Part shown: in pieces, positions 8,691 to 17,451 of the stretch
How positions within the stretch are numbered: the stretch's first letter is position 1
Layout of the letters: each line of letters begins with the position of its first letter
NCBI GenBank assembly: GCA_963784885.1
Contig: CAWATA010000002.1
Location: forward strand, 248,001 to 312,000
Reading direction: 5' to 3'
DNA: 64,000 bases
DNA from: RHKX01 sp963784885
Lineage (GTDB): Bacteria; Actinomycetota; Thermoleophilia; Solirubrobacterales; 70-9
The notes under the pieces: generated by a model
Database searches by the model: none
Seen by the model: the letters and a program-made list of their open reading frames with translations, nothing else
What the model was told of the DNA's origin: nothing
Program-made: the position numbers and the translations under genes

Positions 8691-8965
8691 CAGGACTCGC
8701 CGTTGGTGGCTTCCTGGCGCAGGCCGCAGTGCGGGCAGTCGCTGAGGTCGATGCCGATCAGCTGCCGGCAGCGACGGCACTCGGTGAGGTTCTCGGGGGC
8801 GCGCAGCAGCGCCGAGGGCGAGGGGGCGAGGGGGAGGACCCGGGTGACGGGCTTCAGCTCCTCACCGGTCTCGCGATCGCGATAGACGCCGTCCGGATCG
8901 GCCTCGACGAAAGCCTCGCGGCCGGAAGCCGGGGCGCGCATTCTGTAGGTCTGATGCTCGGGCAC
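8690..8965 (-). CDS. Small zinc-ribbon protein
   Basis: 91 residues from GTG 8965 (AAGG upstream). The C-terminal half has 'CRRCRQLIG' and 'CPHCGLRQ', two CxxC pairs about 16 residues apart, a classic zinc ribbon. The N-terminal half is charged ('EADPDGVYRDRETGEEL'). The stop overlaps the ATG of the lipoprotein gene, so the two are co-translated. Possible role in nucleic-acid or protein binding; no family name assigned. Confidence 0.65.
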   Translation of the reverse strand: MPEHQTYRMRAPASGREAFVEADPDGVYRDRETGEELKPVTRVLPLAPSPSALLRAPENLTECRRCRQLIGIDLSDCPHCGLRQEATNGES

Positions 8966-9004
8966 GGGCGGAACCTTATCCGGTCGGCCCGCCAGGATGG
9001 CGGC

Positions 9005-10570
9005 ATGCACGTCCTCATCTTCCACGGGTATCTGCTCCGAGGCACCGGCAGCAACGTCTACAACGCCAACCTCGCTCAGGCCCTCTCGCGACTCGGTCAC
9101 GACGTCCACCTGCTCTGCCAGGACCGCGAGGCCGCATCGCTCGACTGGGTCGACGCCGTCGGGACCTGGGAGAGCGGGAGCCTCGCGGTGACCGACGCCG
9201 CCGGATCCGCGCCCGGTGACGGCTCGATCACCGCCTATCTGCCCGATATCGGCGGCGTCCTGCCGCTGTACGTGGCCGACAGCTACGCGGGCTTCGACGC
9301 CCGGCCGTTCCCGGACCTGAGCGAGGCGGAGGTCGAGTCCTACATCGCGGCGAACGTGGCGGCCGTCGGCGATGTCTGCGCCCGTGCGGGTCGGATCGAC
9401 GCCGCCCTCGCCAACCACCTGGTGATGGGGCCGGTCATCCTCGCCCGGGCCGCCGACGCGCTCGGCCCGTTCGCAGCCAAGGTCCACGGCAGCGCGCTCT
9501 CCTACACGGTGATGCCGCACCCCCGCTTCCTCCCCTACGCCCGCGAGGGCATGGAGGCGGCGCGGGCGGTGCTCGTCGGCTCCCGCCACACCGCCGAGAG
9601 CCTCTGGGAGACCCTCGAGCTCGGCGGTCTGATCGAGAAGACCCGGCTCGGGCCGCCCGGCGTCGACGTCGCGGCCTTCTCACCGTTGCCGGTGGGAGCC
9701 GAAGCGGCGGGCGAGCTCGAGGCGCTTGCGACCGTCCTCGAATCGGCCGCGCCCGGCGGGCTCGGGCGCGACCTCGGTGAGGCGGCAGCGGCGCTGCGCT
9801 CCTACGCCGCCGCCGAGGGGCCGCGGATCGTCTTCGTCGGCAAGCTGATCGTCTCGAAGGGTTGCGACCTGCTGCTCGCCGCCTGGCCGCTCGTCGCGGG
9901 TAGCCATCCGGGGGCGCGCCTGCTGATGGTCGGCTTCGGCGAGTATCGCGACGGGCTGCAGCGCCTCGCCGGGGCGCTCGCGGCCGGCGACCTCGGCGAA
10001 GCCCGCGAGGTCGCCCGGCTCGGCTGGGCGCTCGAGGGCGGGAAGGAGGCGCCGCTGACCCGTCTCGGCGCGTTCCTGGCCGATCCGCCCGACGGCTATG
10101 CCGATCAGGCCCGAGCCGCCGCCGGCACGATCGACTGGGCGGGACGGCTCGAGTACGGCGAGGTGGCCGAGGCGGTCCGCTCGAGCGACGCCATGGTGGT
10201 CCCGAGCACGTTCCCGGAGGCGTTCGGGATGGTCGCGGCGGAGGCGGCCTCGACCGGCGCGCTGCCGGTCTGCGCCGACCACTCCGGACTCGCCGAGGTC
10301 GCGGCGGCGCTCGCCGAGCGGCTTCCCGCCGACATCGCCGACATCACCGCGTTCCCGTTGAGCGGGGATCCGGTAACCGCGATCGCCGACCGGCTGAACC
10401 GGTGGCTGGCGCTGCCGGCGGCCGAGCGCCGGTCCGCGAGTGACGATCTCGCGGCGGTCGTCCGCGAGCGCTGGAGCTGGGAGAGCGTCGCGAGGACGGT
10501 CGTCTCGGCCTCCCAGGGGGAACTCGACGCCCTTGTCGAGGTCCCCGGGGACGACAGCGCCGATCGCTAG
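9005..10570 (+). CDS. GT4-type glycosyltransferase
   Basis: 521 residues. The start ATG 9005 is set by 'MHVLIFHGYLLRGTGSNVYN', the usual GT-B N-terminal glycine-rich beginning, with AGGATGG upstream. The C-terminal nucleotide-sugar domain has 'VFVGKLIVSKGCDLLL' near 280 and the EX7E-like 'STFPEAFGMVAAEAASTG' near 405. It would transfer a sugar from an activated donor to a lipid or glycan acceptor in the cytoplasm; donor and acceptor are unknown. It is longer than the usual 380-420 residues because of inserts around 230-265 and 325-370. It stands alone between a divergent lipoprotein pair and the oxidase operon. Confidence 0.88.
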   Translation: MHVLIFHGYLLRGTGSNVYNANLAQALSRLGHDVHLLCQDREAASLDWVDAVGTWESGSLAVTDAAGSAPGDGSITAYLPDIGGVLPLYVADSYAGFDARPFPDLSEAEVESYIAANVAAVGDVCARAGRIDAALANHLVMGPVILARAADALGPFAAKVHGSALSYTVMPHPRFLPYAREGMEAARAVLVGSRHTAESLWETLELGGLIEKTRLGPPGVDVAAFSPLPVGAEAAGELEALATVLESAAPGGLGRDLGEAAAALRSYAAAEGPRIVFVGKLIVSKGCDLLLAAWPLVAGSHPGARLLMVGFGEYRDGLQRLAGALAAGDLGEAREVARLGWALEGGKEAPLTRLGAFLADPPDGYADQARAAAGTIDWAGRLEYGEVAEAVRSSDAMVVPSTFPEAFGMVAAEAASTGALPVCADHSGLAEVAAALAERLPADIADITAFPLSGDPVTAIADRLNRWLALPAAERRSASDDLAAVVRERWSWESVARTVVSASQGELDALVEVPGDDSADR

Positions 10571-10634
10571 CACATCGGCGCCGATCGCCCTCAACGAACA
10601 CGCGCCGCTCACTCAATAGAATGCTCGGCGGCCC

Positions 10635-11447
10635 ATGAAGGACATGTCTCGCGCCACATTCCTGAAGCTCGCCGGAGCCGCGCTCGCGTTGACCGTGGTC
10701 GTCTCGCTGATCATGGTCAACATCGACTGGCTGGGCCTCGACGGGTCGACCGAAAAGGGCCAGATCGTGACCCTGCTGAACGTGACGATCGTCCTCAGCA
10801 CGGCCGTCTTCAGCGTCGTCATGGTGATGATGATCTACGCGATCTGGAAGTACCGGGCGAAGCCGGGCGACGAGTCCGACGGCGAGCCGATCCACGGCAA
10901 CACCAAGCTCGAGATCATCTGGACCGCGATTCCGACGATCATCGTCCTGGCGCTCGGTATCTACTCGACGATCGTGCTCGACGACATCGAGGCCGAGGCG
11001 GCGGACTCGATGCAGGTCGACGTAACCGCCCAGCAGTTCGCCTGGCGGTTCGACTACCCCGAGCAGGGGGTCACCTCGAACGAGCTCCACGTTCCCGTCG
11101 GCACCCAGCTCGACCTCCACCTGAACGCGCTCGACGTCATCCACAGCTTCTGGGTCCCGGAATGGGGCATCAAGCGGGATCTCGTGCCCGGCTCCGACCT
11201 ACCCGGCGGCGACCAAATCGACAACACGGTCCGCGTGACCCCCGACGTCGAGGGCACCTACTCGGTCGTCTGCACCGAGCTCTGCGGTTGGGGTCACGCC
11301 ACCATGCGCGCCGCCGCCGTGGTCGAGAGCCAGGGCGACTTCGATGCGTGGGCCGCCGACCAGGAGAAGATTCCCGAAGGAAACGTGAGCGCCGGTGCCG
11401 CGGGGGGCAACGGTGCCGGCGTCTACAGCGACGAGGTCACGAAGTGA
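10635..11447 (+). CDS. ctaC: Cytochrome c oxidase subunit II (active, CuA type)
   Basis: 270 residues. The N-terminal hydrophobic segment (about 12-30) and transmembrane helices 45-70 and 95-115 anchor an extracytoplasmic cupredoxin domain. All CuA ligands are visible: H170, C213, E215, C217, H221 and M224 in 'CTELCGWGHATMR'. The tryptophan/aromatic patch 'QQFAWRFDYP' is the cytochrome c electron entry. First gene of the operon subunit II - subunit I - unknown - subunit III. A TAGAAT hexamer lies 12 bases before the ATG. It contrasts sharply with the ligandless paralogue at 20708-21541. Confidence 0.97.
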   Translation: MKDMSRATFLKLAGAALALTVVVSLIMVNIDWLGLDGSTEKGQIVTLLNVTIVLSTAVFSVVMVMMIYAIWKYRAKPGDESDGEPIHGNTKLEIIWTAIPTIIVLALGIYSTIVLDDIEAEAADSMQVDVTAQQFAWRFDYPEQGVTSNELHVPVGTQLDLHLNALDVIHSFWVPEWGIKRDLVPGSDLPGGDQIDNTVRVTPDVEGTYSVVCTELCGWGHATMRAAAVVESQGDFDAWAADQEKIPEGNVSAGAAGGNGAGVYSDEVTK

Positions 11448-11466
11448 TCAGGAGGTTCCCGACGAC

Positions 11467-13392
11467 GTGGTAGCAACGCTCAAAGCCCCGGGGCAGCCCC
11501 GAGCCATCCTCGGCCTGATCCTCGGCGCGGCATTCGGCTTCGGCCTCGTGGTGGCCCTGCGGGCGATCAGCGGCCTCGAGATCTTCCAGACCGAGCAGAC
11601 CGGCTACCCGCACGTGATCGTCCCGGCGATCACCGCCCCGATCGGCTATCTGGTCGGGCTCGGCTGCTTCGACTACTGGTTCCGCTGGGCAGCCGGCGCC
11701 CCGACGATCCCCGAGGACCACTCACAGCACGGCGCGAAGAACTGGAAGGACTACTTCAAGTTCAACACCGATCACAAGGTGATCGGCATCCAGTACGTCG
11801 TCACGACCTTCATCTTCTTCCTGATCGGCGGCCTGCTCGCGATGTTGATGCGCGCCGAGCTCGCTCAGCCCGGCACCCAGATCGTCGACCCAGGCCTCTT
11901 CAACGGCCTTTTCTCGACCCACGCCGCGATCATGATCTTCCTCTTCATCGTCCCGGTCTTCGCCGGCCTCGCCAACTACGTGCTGCCGCTGATGATCGGC
12001 GCGCCTGACATGGCGTTCCCGCGCCTCAACGCGCTCTCGTTCTGGATGCTGCCGATGGGCGGCCTGCTGTTCCTCGCCAGCTTCCTGGCTCCGGGTGGCG
12101 CGTTCGACGCCGGGTGGACCGGCTATGCGCCGCTCTCGACCGGGGCGCCGCTCGGGCAGTCGTTCTTCAACCTCGGCGTCCAGTTCGCCGGCGCCTCATC
12201 GGTCGCGACGGCGTTGAACTTCCTGGTCACGATCGTGACCATGCGTGCGCCCGGTATGAACTTCTGGCGTATGCCCCTGCTTGTCTGGGCGAACCTCTCG
12301 ACCTCGCTGCTCGTCGTCGGCGCGACGCCGTTCATCGCCGGCGCCCAGTTCATGGTCCTGCTCGACCGCGCGCTCGGCACCAACTTCTTCCAGGCTGCCG
12401 CCGGCGGCGACGTCATCAGCTACCAGCACATCTTCTGGTTCTACTCCCACCCGGCCGTCTACATCATGATGCTGCCGGGCTTCGGGATCGTCTCGGAGGT
12501 GATCTCGACCCACGCCCGCAAGACGATCTTCGGCTATCGACTGATGGCGCTGGCGTTGCTCGGCATCGTCGTGCTCGCTTTCGCCGTCTGGGCGCACCAC
12601 ATGTTCGTCTCCGGCATGTTCGCGTGGCTGCGCGTGCCGATGATGATCACGACGCTGTTGATCGCGGTCCCGACCGGGATCAAGATCTTCTCCTGGCTGG
12701 GAACGCTGTTCGACTCGAAGCTGCACATCGAGAACACGTCGATGCTGTTCGCGCTCGGGTTCCTGGTCACGTTCGTGATCGGCGGCATCTCCGGCGTCAT
12801 GCTCGGGATGATCCCGCTGGACATCCACGTCTCCGACACCTATTTCGTCGTCGCCCACCTTCACTTCGTGCTGTTCGGCGGCTCGGTGTTCACGATCTTC
12901 GCCGGGGTCTACCACTGGTTCCCGAAGATGACCGGGCGGATGTACGACGAGCGGCTCGGGCGCTGGCACTTCTACGGGACCCTCGTCGGCATGCTCGGCA
13001 CGTTCCTCCCGATGCACTGGATCGGGATGGAGGGGATGCCGCGCCGGGTCGCCGACTACGCGGCCCAGTTCGGCAACTGGAACCTGGTGATCACGATCTT
13101 CAGCTTCATCCTCGGCGCCGCTCAGCTGATCTTCATCTACAACGTCGTCGTCAGCTGGAAGTACGGCCCGAAGGCCGGCCCGAACCCGTGGCGCGCGAAG
13201 ACGATCGAGTGGCAGGTCTCCTCGCCGCCGCCGGTGTTCAACTTCGACGAGATCCCGCGGGTCGTCGGCGGTCCCTACGAATTCGGCGTTCCCGGCGCCC
13301 GCCACGCGATCATGCACGGCGAGGACGGTGCCGAGGTGCCCGAGCCGAAACCCTCGGTGGTCGGGGCGGCCGGAGGCGGAGGCGCGAAGTGA
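11467..13392 (+). CDS. ctaD: Cytochrome c oxidase subunit I, A2-type haem-copper oxidase
   Basis: 641 residues from GTG 11467 with AGGAGG at 11450. It reduces O2 to water and pumps protons. All cofactor ligands are present: H152 (haem a), H328 and the cross-linked Y332 (CuB), H377/H378 (CuB), H464 (haem a3) and H466 (haem a). The helix VI motif reads 'YSHPAVY': the glutamate of A1 enzymes is replaced by alanine and the YS pair marks the A2 subfamily. The long N-terminus has an extra helix pair before the conserved 'DHKVIGIQY'. It overlaps the following gene by four bases. Confidence 0.97.
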   Translation: MVATLKAPGQPRAILGLILGAAFGFGLVVALRAISGLEIFQTEQTGYPHVIVPAITAPIGYLVGLGCFDYWFRWAAGAPTIPEDHSQHGAKNWKDYFKFNTDHKVIGIQYVVTTFIFFLIGGLLAMLMRAELAQPGTQIVDPGLFNGLFSTHAAIMIFLFIVPVFAGLANYVLPLMIGAPDMAFPRLNALSFWMLPMGGLLFLASFLAPGGAFDAGWTGYAPLSTGAPLGQSFFNLGVQFAGASSVATALNFLVTIVTMRAPGMNFWRMPLLVWANLSTSLLVVGATPFIAGAQFMVLLDRALGTNFFQAAAGGDVISYQHIFWFYSHPAVYIMMLPGFGIVSEVISTHARKTIFGYRLMALALLGIVVLAFAVWAHHMFVSGMFAWLRVPMMITTLLIAVPTGIKIFSWLGTLFDSKLHIENTSMLFALGFLVTFVIGGISGVMLGMIPLDIHVSDTYFVVAHLHFVLFGGSVFTIFAGVYHWFPKMTGRMYDERLGRWHFYGTLVGMLGTFLPMHWIGMEGMPRRVADYAAQFGNWNLVITIFSFILGAAQLIFIYNVVVSWKYGPKAGPNPWRAKTIEWQVSSPPPVFNFDEIPRVVGGPYEFGVPGARHAIMHGEDGAEVPEPKPSVVGAAGGGGAK

Positions 13393-14309
13393 GCGATCTC
13401 TCCCACAACCCGACCGAGATCCCCGACGACATCGAGGGCGCGACCGTACTGGCGTTCCTGAACGAGGTCGCCGGCGGCCGGAAGCTGCTCGGCCGGATCC
13501 GCGAGCTCGTCGATGCCGGCGCCGGCAGCATCGCGATCGCCGCCCCGCAGAATCAGCCCGTCGCCGGGCAGATCGTCGACGTCGGCGAGGTCCGCGACGC
13601 CGCCCTCAGCCGCGTCGAGGTCACGCAGGAGATCCTCGAGGACTTCGGCCTCAACTCGGTCGCTGCGATCTTCGATCCGTCGCCGCCGCTCGCCTTCGAC
13701 GACGCGGTTCGCGCCTTCTCGCCCGGCTACGTCCTCTTCTCGAGCCTGCCCGAGGCCCGGTTCGGCCTGGCCCGCAAGGACCTGATCGAGTGGGCGCGGA
13801 GCCGGACCGACGTTCCGGTCGAGCACGTCCCGGTCCGGATCGAGGACGACGCCGTCCGCTGGGACGTCACCCATACGCTCGTGATCGCCACCCAGACCGT
13901 CAACGCCCCCGACCTCGTCCGGCATCTGGTCGAGCTGCACGAGGAGCAGCCGCACCGCTTCACGTTCATCTCACCGGCATCCGGGGAGATCACTCGCGAG
14001 GAGGTCTGCGACCGGCTCGCAGCGACCATGGCGGCCCTCTACCGGGTCGAGGCCGACGCCACCGGGCAGCCGATGGGCGGCTCGGAGCCGTTCGCCGCCG
14101 TCCGCAACGCGATCGAGCACTACCGCGTCGACGACATCCTCGTCTCGACCCTGGCAGGCCGTCAGTCGCAGTGGCTCGCCGGCGGCCTGATCGAGCGGAT
14201 CGAGGAGATCACCGACGATCCGGTCACCCACTTCGAGTCGGGCTCCGGCGCCCGGACGACGGCCGCCCCGGTCACGGTCGGAGCCGGCACCGAGGGAGGG
14301 GAGGCCTGA
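13389..14309 (+). CDS. Unknown protein embedded in the oxidase operon, two tandem stress-protein-like halves
   Basis: 306 residues from GTG 13389 (GTGA overlap with subunit I); the stop overlaps the ATG of subunit III, so it is co-translated with the oxidase. No signal peptide or membrane helix, hence cytosolic. Two halves look related: each has a beta-strand core followed by a hydrophobic '(D)DILVSTLAGRQSQWL' or 'GYVLFSSLPEARFGL' segment, a helix ('LIERIEEI' / 'LIEWARSR') and 'DPVTHF' or 'VPVEHV'. This resembles the universal-stress-protein-like fold of some actinobacterial proteins. Function unknown; a regulator or assembly partner of the oxidase is an inference from position only. Confidence 0.75.
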   Translation: MSDLSHNPTEIPDDIEGATVLAFLNEVAGGRKLLGRIRELVDAGAGSIAIAAPQNQPVAGQIVDVGEVRDAALSRVEVTQEILEDFGLNSVAAIFDPSPPLAFDDAVRAFSPGYVLFSSLPEARFGLARKDLIEWARSRTDVPVEHVPVRIEDDAVRWDVTHTLVIATQTVNAPDLVRHLVELHEEQPHRFTFISPASGEITREEVCDRLAATMAALYRVEADATGQPMGGSEPFAAVRNAIEHYRVDDILVSTLAGRQSQWLAGGLIERIEEITDDPVTHFESGSGARTTAAPVTVGAGTEGGEA

Positions 14310-14935
14310 TGGAGTCCGCTTCGATCGCCGCCGGCGCCCCCGCGCACGAGCACCACGGGCCGCCCGAGGCCCACGCGTCGTCGAAGATCGACCGTCAGAC
14401 GCTCGGCATCCTCCTCTTCATCGTCTCCGAGGCGATGCTGTTCGGCGCTTTCTTCGCGTCCTACTTCTTCCTCCGCGAAGTCTCGAATCCGTCCGACGTG
14501 TGGCCGCCCGAGGGCTTCGAGTTGCCGAAGCTCGTCGCGGGCGTCAACACCGCGATTCTCGTCACCTCGTCGTTCACCGTCCACTGGGCGCTCGAGGGAG
14601 CCCGCAAGGGAAACCGCAACGCGATGAAGCTCGGTCTGGCGATGACCTGGCTGCTCGGCGCGACCTTCCTCTTCGTCCAGATCAACGAATACGTTCACAT
14701 CGGCTTCAGCGCCCGCGACGGCGCCTTCGGCTCGATCTTCTACGGTCTCACCGGCCTCCACGGCGCCCACGTCTTCGTCGGGCTCCTGCTGCTCAGCTTC
14801 GCCAACATCCGCGCCTGGCGCGGTCACTTCGGGACCGCCGCCAAGGACCACCTGGGCGTCGAGGTGCCGGGCATCTACTGGCACTTCGTCGACGTCATGT
14901 GGATCATCGTCTACACGACCGTGTACATCCTCTAG
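14309..14935 (+). CDS. ctaE: Cytochrome c oxidase subunit III
   Basis: 208 residues with five predicted helices, the short form usual in actinobacteria. 'LGILLFIVSEAMLFGAFFASYFF' is the conserved first helix with the buried glutamate; 'GLHGAHVFVGLLLL' and 'IYWHFVDVMWIIVYTTVYI' are the family hallmarks. The N-terminus is His-rich ('HEHHGPPEAH'). The ATG overlaps the stop of the embedded unknown protein. Subunit III stabilises proton uptake in the oxidase. Last gene of the operon. Confidence 0.97.
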   Translation: MESASIAAGAPAHEHHGPPEAHASSKIDRQTLGILLFIVSEAMLFGAFFASYFFLREVSNPSDVWPPEGFELPKLVAGVNTAILVTSSFTVHWALEGARKGNRNAMKLGLAMTWLLGATFLFVQINEYVHIGFSARDGAFGSIFYGLTGLHGAHVFVGLLLLSFANIRAWRGHFGTAAKDHLGVEVPGIYWHFVDVMWIIVYTTVYIL

Positions 14936-15007
14936 AAATGGCCAATCGGTGACCACTGTGGCCACCAGTTCGCCATGCAGCACCGGAGCGAGGGCCCGGC
15001 TCGCGCC

Positions 15008-15322
15008 CTACGTCCCCGCGTAAGGGCCCGCGTTGCGGTAGTGGGCCGATCTCGGGTCGTCGGCGACGTCCGGGCGCTCGGCCGCCCTGGTCTCGGCCGT
15101 CAGGTTGCTCTCGGGGGGCTTCAGCGCGATCTTGACGATCTGCCATCCGTTCTCGCTCCGGCGCGGCAGCCACTGATGCGTCTCGCGGTCGGCATGGGTG
15201 GCGGCGAAATGGGAGGCGAGCTCCCGGGCCCGCTGCTCGCTCAACTCCCCGGCCGCCTGCGCGGCCCGGTCGGCTGAGTCCGGCGGTCGGCTGATCCCCG
15301 GGTGATCGCGGTGCAGGGACAT
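15008..15322 (-). CDS. Hypothetical soluble protein
   Basis: 104 residues from ATG 15322. Charged, no membrane segment and no signal peptide. A helical stretch 'AGELSEQRARELASHFAATHAD' is followed by 'WQIVKIAL' and a Pro-rich, disordered C-terminus. I recognise no family. It lies convergent to subunit III. Confidence 0.6.
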   Translation of the reverse strand: MSLHRDHPGISRPPDSADRAAQAAGELSEQRARELASHFAATHADRETHQWLPRRSENGWQIVKIALKPPESNLTAETRAAERPDVADDPRSAHYRNAGPYAGT

Positions 15323-15361
15323 CGTCGGAAGCTTCTCACGAACGGGCGTCGAGAGCCACGG

Positions 15362-15859
15362 TCAGCAGGAGGTCGCCCAGGAGGCGACGATGATGGCGAT
15401 GCCGGACAGGGCCACCGCCACAGGGTAGAAGGTGAGCGAGAGCGGCAGCGTCACGAGCGGGCCCGTGCGCCGCAGACGGCCGCCGATCGCGGCCACCGTC
15501 ACGGCCTCGGGAAGCGCGGAGACGAGGAAGGCGACGGTCGCAAACCAGGTGGCGAGTTGCTGTGCCCCGGTCGAGGGCCCGCCGCAGTCGGCGCTGAGCG
15601 GGTCGACCCAGCCGGGGGCGGCGACGGCCAGCCGGATCAGGAAGACGATCAGGAGCGTGCCGGCGGCTCCGGCGAGCAGCGCCGGACCGAGCGGAGACGA
15701 TCGCGGCGGGCGCCGGTCGTCCCCGCCTGCGGTCAGGAACGTGACGCCGACCGGGTAGAGGATCACGGCGATCAGCGCGAGAACGATTCCCGGCTCGTCG
15801 CCGAGCAGCCCGAGGACGAGCCCGGCGAGGCAGGCGAGCAGATAGAGGGCGACGCGCAC
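15362..15859 (-). CDS. Hypothetical membrane protein
   Basis: 165 residues from GTG 15859. Five hydrophobic segments are visible: about 3-19, 24-43, 56-78, 100-120 and 135-160. A Cys-containing extracellular loop ('LSADCGGPSTG') and a C-terminal Cys are present. No family recognised. It neighbours respiratory genes but is not overlapping them, so a link to the oxidase is speculative. Confidence 0.65.
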   Translation of the reverse strand: MRVALYLLACLAGLVLGLLGDEPGIVLALIAVILYPVGVTFLTAGGDDRRPPRSSPLGPALLAGAAGTLLIVFLIRLAVAAPGWVDPLSADCGGPSTGAQQLATWFATVAFLVSALPEAVTVAAIGGRLRRTGPLVTLPLSLTFYPVAVALSGIAIIVASWATSC

Positions 15860-15922
15860 CAGGGGAACCTATCCGTGACGGGTGTCCGTTGGCCCGAGCG
15901 GGCCGACTGCCATCATCGGCAG

Positions 15923-16159
15923 ATGCCCGAGAAGGAACTGCGCAACCCGTTCCAGTCCGAGGAGGACGCCTTCCGCATCCTCGTGATGATCATCGCCGTC
16001 GCGGTGATCGTGATCGCCTGCGCGGTCCTGATCAGCGCGACGCTCGGAGCGATCCTCGGCGTCATCGCGATCGCCGTCGGGCTCTGGAGGGCCGGAGGGT
16101 GGCTGGCGCAGATGCTCGGCGAGCCCGACGAGGACGATTCCGGCGGACCGGGCGCCTGA
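15923..16159 (+). CDS. Small membrane protein, two hydrophobic segments
   Basis: 78 residues from ATG 15923. A charged N-terminus ('EKELRNPFQSEEDAF') precedes 'ILVMIIAVAVIVIACAVLI' and a second hydrophobic stretch around 42-60, then an acidic tail 'EPDEDDSGGPGA'. The acidic tail and 'NPFQSEEDAF' start are features I associate with actinobacterial small membrane proteins, but no function is known to me. Confidence 0.7.
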   Translation: MPEKELRNPFQSEEDAFRILVMIIAVAVIVIACAVLISATLGAILGVIAIAVGLWRAGGWLAQMLGEPDEDDSGGPGA

Positions 16160-16171
16160 GCCCCGGTCCGG

Positions 16172-16858
16172 CTACTGCTTCGGGGTCTTGCCGGCGTTCT
16201 CGTAGAGGAAGTCGACGAGGAGCTTCAGGTCCTTCGGGTCGATCGTCGACTCGTAGTTCTGGGGCATCACGTTCGGCTGGAAGCCCTTGACGATGTCTTC
16301 GTTGGCGGCGACGATGCTGGTCTCGATCTGGGCCGGAGTCTGACCCTGCAGACCCTCGTCGAGGTTCGGCCCGACGGCTCCCTGTGAGCCCGCGGCCGCA
16401 AAGGTGTGACAGCTTCCGCACCCGTTGTTCGCGAAGACCTGGCCGCCCGGGCCGCCCGGAGCCGTCGGTGGCTGGATGCCGGGGACGCCGGCAACCGAGC
16501 CGACGTAGGCGGCGACGTCGTCGGCGTCCTGGCCGGTGACGATGTCGGCCGGCATGTAGGACGGATCGCTCGGATCGGTCTGACGGGGGTGGGAGATCTG
16601 ATCGGTGACGACGCCCTCGATCGTGTCCTGGTCCATGCCGGCGGCGCGCGAAGCGGCGAACGCGGCGTCGAGGTCGGGACCGAGATTGCCCGTGGTGCCG
16701 GCCTCACTGAGGTAGTGGCAGGTGCCGCAGTTCTCGATGAACAGCTGCCGGCCGTTGTCGGTGTCGGCGTTCTCCTGGAGGTCGCACCCGCTCAGCAGGG
16801 CGACGACGGCAACGCCAAGGGAAATCAGTCCCGCTGCCTTGGCTCGAGGTCGGTTCAC
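16172..16858 (-). CDS. Dihaem cytochrome c lipoprotein
   Basis: 228 residues. Signal peptide with lipobox 'LLSGC' (Cys about 25). Two cytochrome c domains follow: haem 1 'CGTCH' near 44-48 with Met ligand in 'SYMPADIV', haem 2 'CGSCH' near 147-151 with Met in 'NVMPQNY'. A Pro/Gly-rich linker joins them. Membrane-anchored on the outer face, it is a good candidate electron donor to the CuA site of the oxidase 1.2 kb away. It is read from a promoter in the 134-base gap shared with the divergent CBS gene. Confidence 0.93.
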   Translation of the reverse strand: MNRPRAKAAGLISLGVAVVALLSGCDLQENADTDNGRQLFIENCGTCHYLSEAGTTGNLGPDLDAAFAASRAAGMDQDTIEGVVTDQISHPRQTDPSDPSYMPADIVTGQDADDVAAYVGSVAGVPGIQPPTAPGGPGGQVFANNGCGSCHTFAAAGSQGAVGPNLDEGLQGQTPAQIETSIVAANEDIVKGFQPNVMPQNYESTIDPKDLKLLVDFLYENAGKTPKQ

Positions 16859-16938
16859 GGCGCGAATCCTATAGGTCGGCGACCCCGCTCTGACGCCTGC
16901 CCGAGCCCATTCGCTAGGGTTGAGACGATCAGCACAAA

Positions 16939-16964
16939 CCGGCCGGGTGAGCCGGCCGGGTGAG
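16939..16964 (+). repeat. Tandem 13-base direct repeat upstream of the CBS gene
   Basis: CCGGCCGGGTGAG occurs twice back to back (16939-16951, 16952-16964) in the gap between the cytochrome c and CBS genes. Each unit contains the near-palindrome CCGGCCGG. It could be an operator or a recent slippage event. Confidence 0.45.
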
Positions 16965-16992
16965 CGGCGAGGAACGGAGGCACAGGGCTGAG

Positions 16993-17394
16993 ATGGAAGT
17001 ACGGGAAGGCATGTCGAAGGTGGTGTTGACGGTCGGGCCCGGTCACACGCTGCGCGAGGCGGCCCGGATGATGACCGAAAAGGGCGTCGGGGCTGCGATC
17101 GTCATCGACGAGGAGGCTCCCGGTCCGGGGATCATCAGCGAGCGGGACGTGCTGGTCTCGATCGGGCGCGGCGAGGACCCCGACGGCGAGCGCGTCGGGG
17201 ATCACATGAGCGGCTCGGTGATCACGGCGGCGCCGGACTGGAGCCTCGAGCGGGCTGCGGCGGACATGGCCGCGCGCGGTATCCGCCATCTCGTGATCTG
17301 CGAGGACAGCGATCTCGTCGGCGTCCTCTCGATGCGCGACATCATGCGCGTCTGGACGTCCGACGGAGCGACGTCGGCGATGACACCCGGCTAG
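16993..17394 (+). CDS. Tandem CBS-domain protein
   Basis: 133 residues from ATG 16993, chosen for GGAGG at 16976; a GTG at 16960 is the alternative start. Two CBS motifs are visible: first 'VGPGHTLREAARMMTEKGVGAAIVID' region, then 'APDWSLERAAADMAARGIRHLVI' with 'LVGVLSMRDIMRVW' at the end. Stand-alone CBS pairs bind adenine nucleotides and sense energy state. Its position between a cytochrome c and oxidase genes would suit that, but no target is known. Confidence 0.88.
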   Translation: MEVREGMSKVVLTVGPGHTLREAARMMTEKGVGAAIVIDEEAPGPGIISERDVLVSIGRGEDPDGERVGDHMSGSVITAAPDWSLERAAADMAARGIRHLVICEDSDLVGVLSMRDIMRVWTSDGATSAMTPG

Positions 17395-17451
17395 ACCCGG
17401 GAGCGCCCCTCAGACCGGCGCTGAGCGCCTCTCAGCGGGAGGCGCAGCGGC

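Noticed and set aside
8648..9004. An N-terminal extension of the glycosyltransferase
   Set aside because: The upstream part overlaps the minus-strand lipoprotein and zinc-ribbon genes and is not protein-like; the GT-B start motif begins at 9005.
12114..13388. Long + strand frame ahead of the embedded oxidase-operon gene
   Set aside because: It is a shadow frame of subunit I, Arg-rich and motif-free; the real gene starts at GTG 13389.
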